Shown: positions 60,325 to 64,000 of the stretch, one piece after another
Numbering within the stretch: the stretch's first letter is position 1
How the letters are laid out: each line of letters begins with the position of its first letter
NCBI GenBank assembly: GCA_018398765.1
Contig: JAHBMJ010004082.1
Location: 1 to 64,000 of the forward strand
DNA from: Chromera velia
Lineage: Eukaryota > Sar > Chromeraceae
Length of the DNA: 64,000 nt
Direction of reading: 5' to 3'
Notes under the pieces: model-generated
What the model saw: only the letters and a program-made list of their open reading frames with translations
What the model was told of the DNA's origin: nothing
The model's database searches: none
Made by a program: the position numbers and the translations under genes

Positions 60325-62505
60325 TCATTGGTGAAGCAGGACGTTGGGCGGCATTTCGGAAAGCCGCGGGAAGTGGGAGGAGGGTGACGGCACCGGCTCC
60401 CTCCCTCTCTCTCTCTCTCCTCCCCAATTCCCCCCCCATCCAGAGAAAGACGATGAGTTCACCCCCTCACCCCCCAAGTTCTCCTGGATCGAACCCCGGA
60501 GGGATGCTGCAGGCACAGGCAGAGGCTCTGGAGGGCTTCTCTGGGAGGTCCAGAGAAGATGAGGGGGAGGGGGCCCGGGCGGAGGGGGGGGGGGAACCGG
60601 CATGCCCCCCCACGATGAGTTGCAGTGCCCCTCTGCCGTCAGTTGAGGTGCGTGGCCCTTGAAGGAATGGAAATCAAGAGCAGCGGGGGGAGAGGGAGAG
60701 GTAGAAGCGTATCGGGGAGGCCCCCCGTCGGGGGACGAGGAGAAGGAGGAGCAGGTCGGGGGGGCGCCATCTCCGTGGGAGATGAAGAAACCTCCCATCC
60801 CGTTGCCTCTACTTCCCATAGGGCTGAATCTGCGTGGGGAAGATGGGACGGGTTGTTGTTGCAGTTGTTGGCGAGGGCAAAAAGGTGCAGAAGACGGGAA
60901 CTGAAGGTGCAGTTGGGGGGGAAAGGCGCTGGTGACTTCGAGGGACGAGGATGCAATGGGAGAGGCGAAAGGATGCAGGGAGCAGCTGTGTGCCTCAGAT
61001 TCTCTCATTCCATTCAGGTCCGCTCTCTCTTTCCCCTGCTTCTCCTCTTCTTGTTGCTGCTGTGTGGAGATGTTCTCTTTCATCTCCGTCTTCTTGGAGG
61101 GAGAAGGAGAGGACGAAATTTGGAGAGGGAAACAGCCTCCGAGGCCGGGGGGAAGAGGAAGAAGCCGCCGGGGGGATTGGAAGGACACAGGAGATCTTCG
61201 CATTTCTCTTCTGGTGTTCACACTCAACGGAGACTCTCTCGCAGGGGAATGAGAGGGAAACCCCCCGATGATAATATTCGGGTGGAAGGCGAATCGCACA
61301 GCTTCTGGGAAAGTCCAGGATGTGTAAATTCCATTCGAAACAAACGGAGAGACGTACAGCGCCACAGTGCGACGCAGAAGATGCAGAGCCCGACGCATGC
61401 CTTGTGTGCTGTATTTGGGCAACAGCATGGGGGACTTTTTGCTTGTCCCTTGCACCGCTGTCTCCCTCTCTTCTGCTTTTCCCTTTCCCTCCCTCCCTTT
61501 GCCGGGGGGAACTCTGATGGCCTGCTCTCCAAACGAACCTCCGGACTCAGACGAGAAGGCAGCAGGTGGGAGAGTGGTTCTCTTCCTAGACTCCGAAGGA
61601 GAAGGAGAAGGGGAAAGAAGGGATCTGTCGGGAGGAAGGAAAGCAGCGACTATCGGCATCTCGTCCTCCTGAAGGAACAATCCCCCTCGATCAATCCCCC
61701 CAAACTCTCCCCCCACCCTACTGCCCTCTTCCCATCCACCCCCTCCATTCGCATGTGCGCCCGCTGGGGGGAGACCTCTGCCGAGCCTCTTACCGCACTC
61801 GATTGCGGCAGACGCGAAAGGGTCAGCAGAGTCGTCCTCCTGCAGATTCTTCGTTTGGTTCTCTGCCCCCTCTATTGCCCTCTCCTTGTTGCCTGGCCCA
61901 CTGAACCGGTTTTTCTGCTGCCTCGACTTTGACAGAGACAGCGCACGCCAGTGCAGGAAGGAGACCATCGATTGGCACCTCCTTCTCCTGACCAACCCAC
62001 AGGCACGGGAACGCAACTCTGCAGACGAGGAGGGAGGGTTGAACATCCAACATAAAGGCCCTCCAGAGGCACACTCCGTGCCACCCCACGGGTTCAACCG
62101 GGGCACCCCTTCCTCTTCCTTTGCCCCTTCCCCTTCCAGTTCTTCTTCAGAGTGTGTGCCCAGCTCCGACAAATTCAAACTCTCCATCACGACACCCTGG
62201 GAGGACCTTCTGTCGGCCTGCCCGACAGACGCAGAAGAAGACACGCCATCTCCGTCTCTGTCTGCACAGACCAACGGAGAGTCCATGGGGGACCCCCGCA
62301 CAGTCACAGAGGAAGAGGGAGACGATTGCTCGGTCCAAGAGGCAGAGTGAGAGTGCATGGCAGCCAGACCCCCTCTCTCCCTGTCCCTCTCGGCATCGTG
62401 AGAGGACACCCCCCACATGGGAGACGATCCAGGTTGGGTCTGCAGGGAGGAGCACAGACACATCATGCACACACGCACATAAGTGCACACAAATGAACAT
62501 CTGTA

Positions 62506-62536
<31 letters not shown>

Positions 62537-63220
62537 GCGCGCGCGAACAGGGGTGAAAAGTGTCGATGGTAATTGAGGACAGGTGGCGGGTGCAAGCGAA
62601 AAGCGGAGGAAGCTGTCAAAAACGCAGACGGCCAACATCTCTGATGACCCCACGCCCCTGCTTTCTTTACTTTGCACTGTTTTCGGTTCTTTTTCGGGCA
62701 TGACCCCACTATGAATACGAGAAGGGAAAGAGAAGAAAGAAAGCCGGTCAATCAATCCCCTACAGCCTGCCTGCCTGCGTACCTCTGCTGCCCTGATGGT
62801 CCACCCTGTCCCTCCTCCTGTAGCGTTGAGAGCATGCACTTGAGTGAATGAGGGGATGCTGCTGGGAGTCGGGGAGGCGGCTGTGGACTCTGTCTGAGTG
62901 TGCTCCCCCTCTCCTCGGGAGGAAGAGATAGAGGAGGACGCAGACGCTCTCCCCCTTCTCTTTTTGGTGTCCTCTTCCCCTGCAGGTTCTTGGGTGTGGG
63001 GGGAATCAAACGGATTTGCTTGGCTCCCCTGCTGCTGATCCTGATAGAGAACAGACTCCACCCCGTCTCTGACCGGCACAACGGAGCTCTTGTGAACCCC
63101 CACAGGCACCACTCTGCACAAGTCCGATAGCTCAGTCTCGATCAATCTCTTCAGTTTGGTGTACCCCAACACCTGCACTGAGAGCGTCTCGCCGAACAGG
63201 TTTTCGTACACCTGGGGAAC
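60325..63220 (-). CDS. LOTUS (OST-HTH) domain protein, 3' part of gene
   Basis: Two exons on the - strand join in phase: 63220-62783 (146 codons) and 62439-60325 (705 codons with TGA). The first begins at an acceptor (CATGAGTCAG|GTTCCC) and codes VPQVYENLFGETL, then VLGYTKLKRLIETELSDL and VVPV. This is the winged-helix LOTUS pattern found in Oskar, TDRD5 and MARF1, where it binds RNA, including G-quadruplexes, or helicases. The rest is disordered: Ser, Pro, Gly and Gln rich, with a PPPPPPPGPPPP run near the C-terminus. The long second exon may hide one more intron. Upstream exons, including the start codon, are not recognisable up to 64000. Confidence 0.65.
62505..62545. repeat. (AC)n-(GC)n alternating tract
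   Basis: About 18 bp of AC run straight into about 24 bp of GC, inside the intron of the LOTUS gene. Strict purine-pyrimidine alternation of this length favours left-handed Z-DNA. Confidence 0.9.
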
Positions 63221-63465
63221 CTGACTCATGCACAGGCCTGCACAGACATACGTTTACTTTGATACAGATATTGCATTTAAGAAAAAAAAGCTGTATGAAA
63301 GTATGAATAAGTGCGTACACCTGAGGAACCTGACTCATGCACAGGCCTGCACAGACATGCATTTACTTTCACACACATATTGCATTTAATAAAAGAATTC
63401 TGTATGAAAGTATGAATAAATGCGTACACCTGGGAAACCTGACTCATGCACAGGCCTGCACGGAC
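63209..63465 (-). repeat. 109-bp tandem repeat carrying the LOTUS exon acceptor
   Basis: Units start at 63209, 63318 and 63427 (the last partial). Each contains, on the - strand, CATGAGTCAG followed by GTTCC(C/T)C and GTGTACG, that is, the 3' splice site and first codons of the LOTUS exon. Because 109 is not a multiple of three, only the copy next to the exon keeps the LOTUS frame. Confidence 0.88.
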
Positions 63466-64000
63466 ATACAGACATGCATGCATGCAGGGGGGAGGGAGGG
63501 CAACAGAACGAACGAAGGCGCAGATCGAATGACTTTCTTTTCTCCACAATGATTGACGATACCGAGCTTAAGAGGGAAATGAGATATCTAAGATGGCTCT
63601 GCCCGAAACAAGGCAATCGGAAATATTTCAACTTGACATCTTTGCCGACTGGGGGGGGATTTGACTTATTCATTTTCAATTGAGTCGACGACAGCGCAGC
63701 CAGATGACAACACACCATCACGCATCCTCCCTGAAACCCAAGCGAGGAGCAGAAAAGCCAACAAAGAGAAAATGCAAAGAAAGAAGCTTAGATGGGAAAA
63801 GTCGATAGAGAAACAAACAGAGACACTGTTGTTCAATTTCATACTTAGAAAGCCAGCTCGGACATTCCCGTCTACCTGCTTGTTTGTCGCCCGTCTACAG
63901 GCTTCGCTGCCTGCCTGCCTGTCTGAACGCACAAATGGATGCCAGACGCAGGGAGGGAGGGAGGGAGCATGGGCCTGCCTGCCTGCCTCAATCAAAGACT
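63466..64000. other. Upstream flank of the LOTUS gene; no gene supported
   Basis: A TGCATGCATGCAG run lies at 63475-63487. A 44-codon frame from an ATG at 63549 on the + strand has non-repetitive composition, but nothing supports it as a gene. The window ends in a (CAGG/CCTG)n-rich stretch. Confidence 0.35.

Noticed and set aside
60625-61932. 435-codon frame on the + strand
   Set aside because: It is the mirror of the Pro/Ser/Gly-rich exon of the LOTUS gene, which has an in-phase upstream exon and a domain.
63549-63683. 44-codon frame starting MIDDTELKRE on the + strand
   Set aside because: The composition looks normal but it is short, with no neighbour, motif or splice partner to support it.

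Overview
The window reads as nuclear DNA of a protist, not of a bacterium or an animal. Genes are far apart and cut by many spliceosomal GT-AG introns of about 70-1200 bp, often ending in TGCAG. Between genes lie long one-sided purine or pyrimidine tracts, microsatellites, AT-rich islands and retroelement remains. TGCATGCA clusters sit in front of several genes, as in apicomplexans and their relatives. My best guess is a chromerid alga of the Chromera velia type. This is inference: no rRNA or organelle gene is present to prove it.

Layout, left to right. An AlkB-type oxygenase (1268-2152, -), a weak candidate for a small secreted gene (2903-3743, +) and an unrecognised 384-residue protein (5610-6764, -) come first. 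A dead Ty1/copia retrotransposon with both LTRs fills 8545-19222 (-).

The central find is a 17-exon gene on the + strand, 21447-30349. Its predicted 1345-residue product joins three globin-like domains in tandem to a six-helix TRP-type cation channel. All 16 splice junctions keep phase. Two of the three globins keep a proximal histidine in the right place. I know of no described family with this architecture; it suggests a heme-based gas or redox sensor wired directly to a channel.

Next come a short-chain dehydrogenase (33586-34584, -) and, divergently across a TGCATGCA-rich promoter, a leucine-rich-repeat gene (35399-38712, +) whose 3' half has decayed (to 40712). A truncated LINE (40928-41990, +) follows, then a zinc-ribbon protein that resembles RNase P/MRP subunits of the Rpp21/Rmp24 type (43792-46618, -).

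From 47097 to 51022 lie a large fold-back palindrome and, 40 bp away, a 3.5-kb segment bounded by 30-bp inverted repeats. It carries one spliced gene of unknown function, interrupted by a single stop codon: a possible undescribed DNA transposon. A second LINE remnant sits at 52212-53010 (-). About 7 kb of low-complexity DNA with a 32-base assembly gap follows. The right end holds the 3' part of a gene for a LOTUS (OST-HTH) domain protein (60325-63220, -), whose first exons lie outside what I can see.
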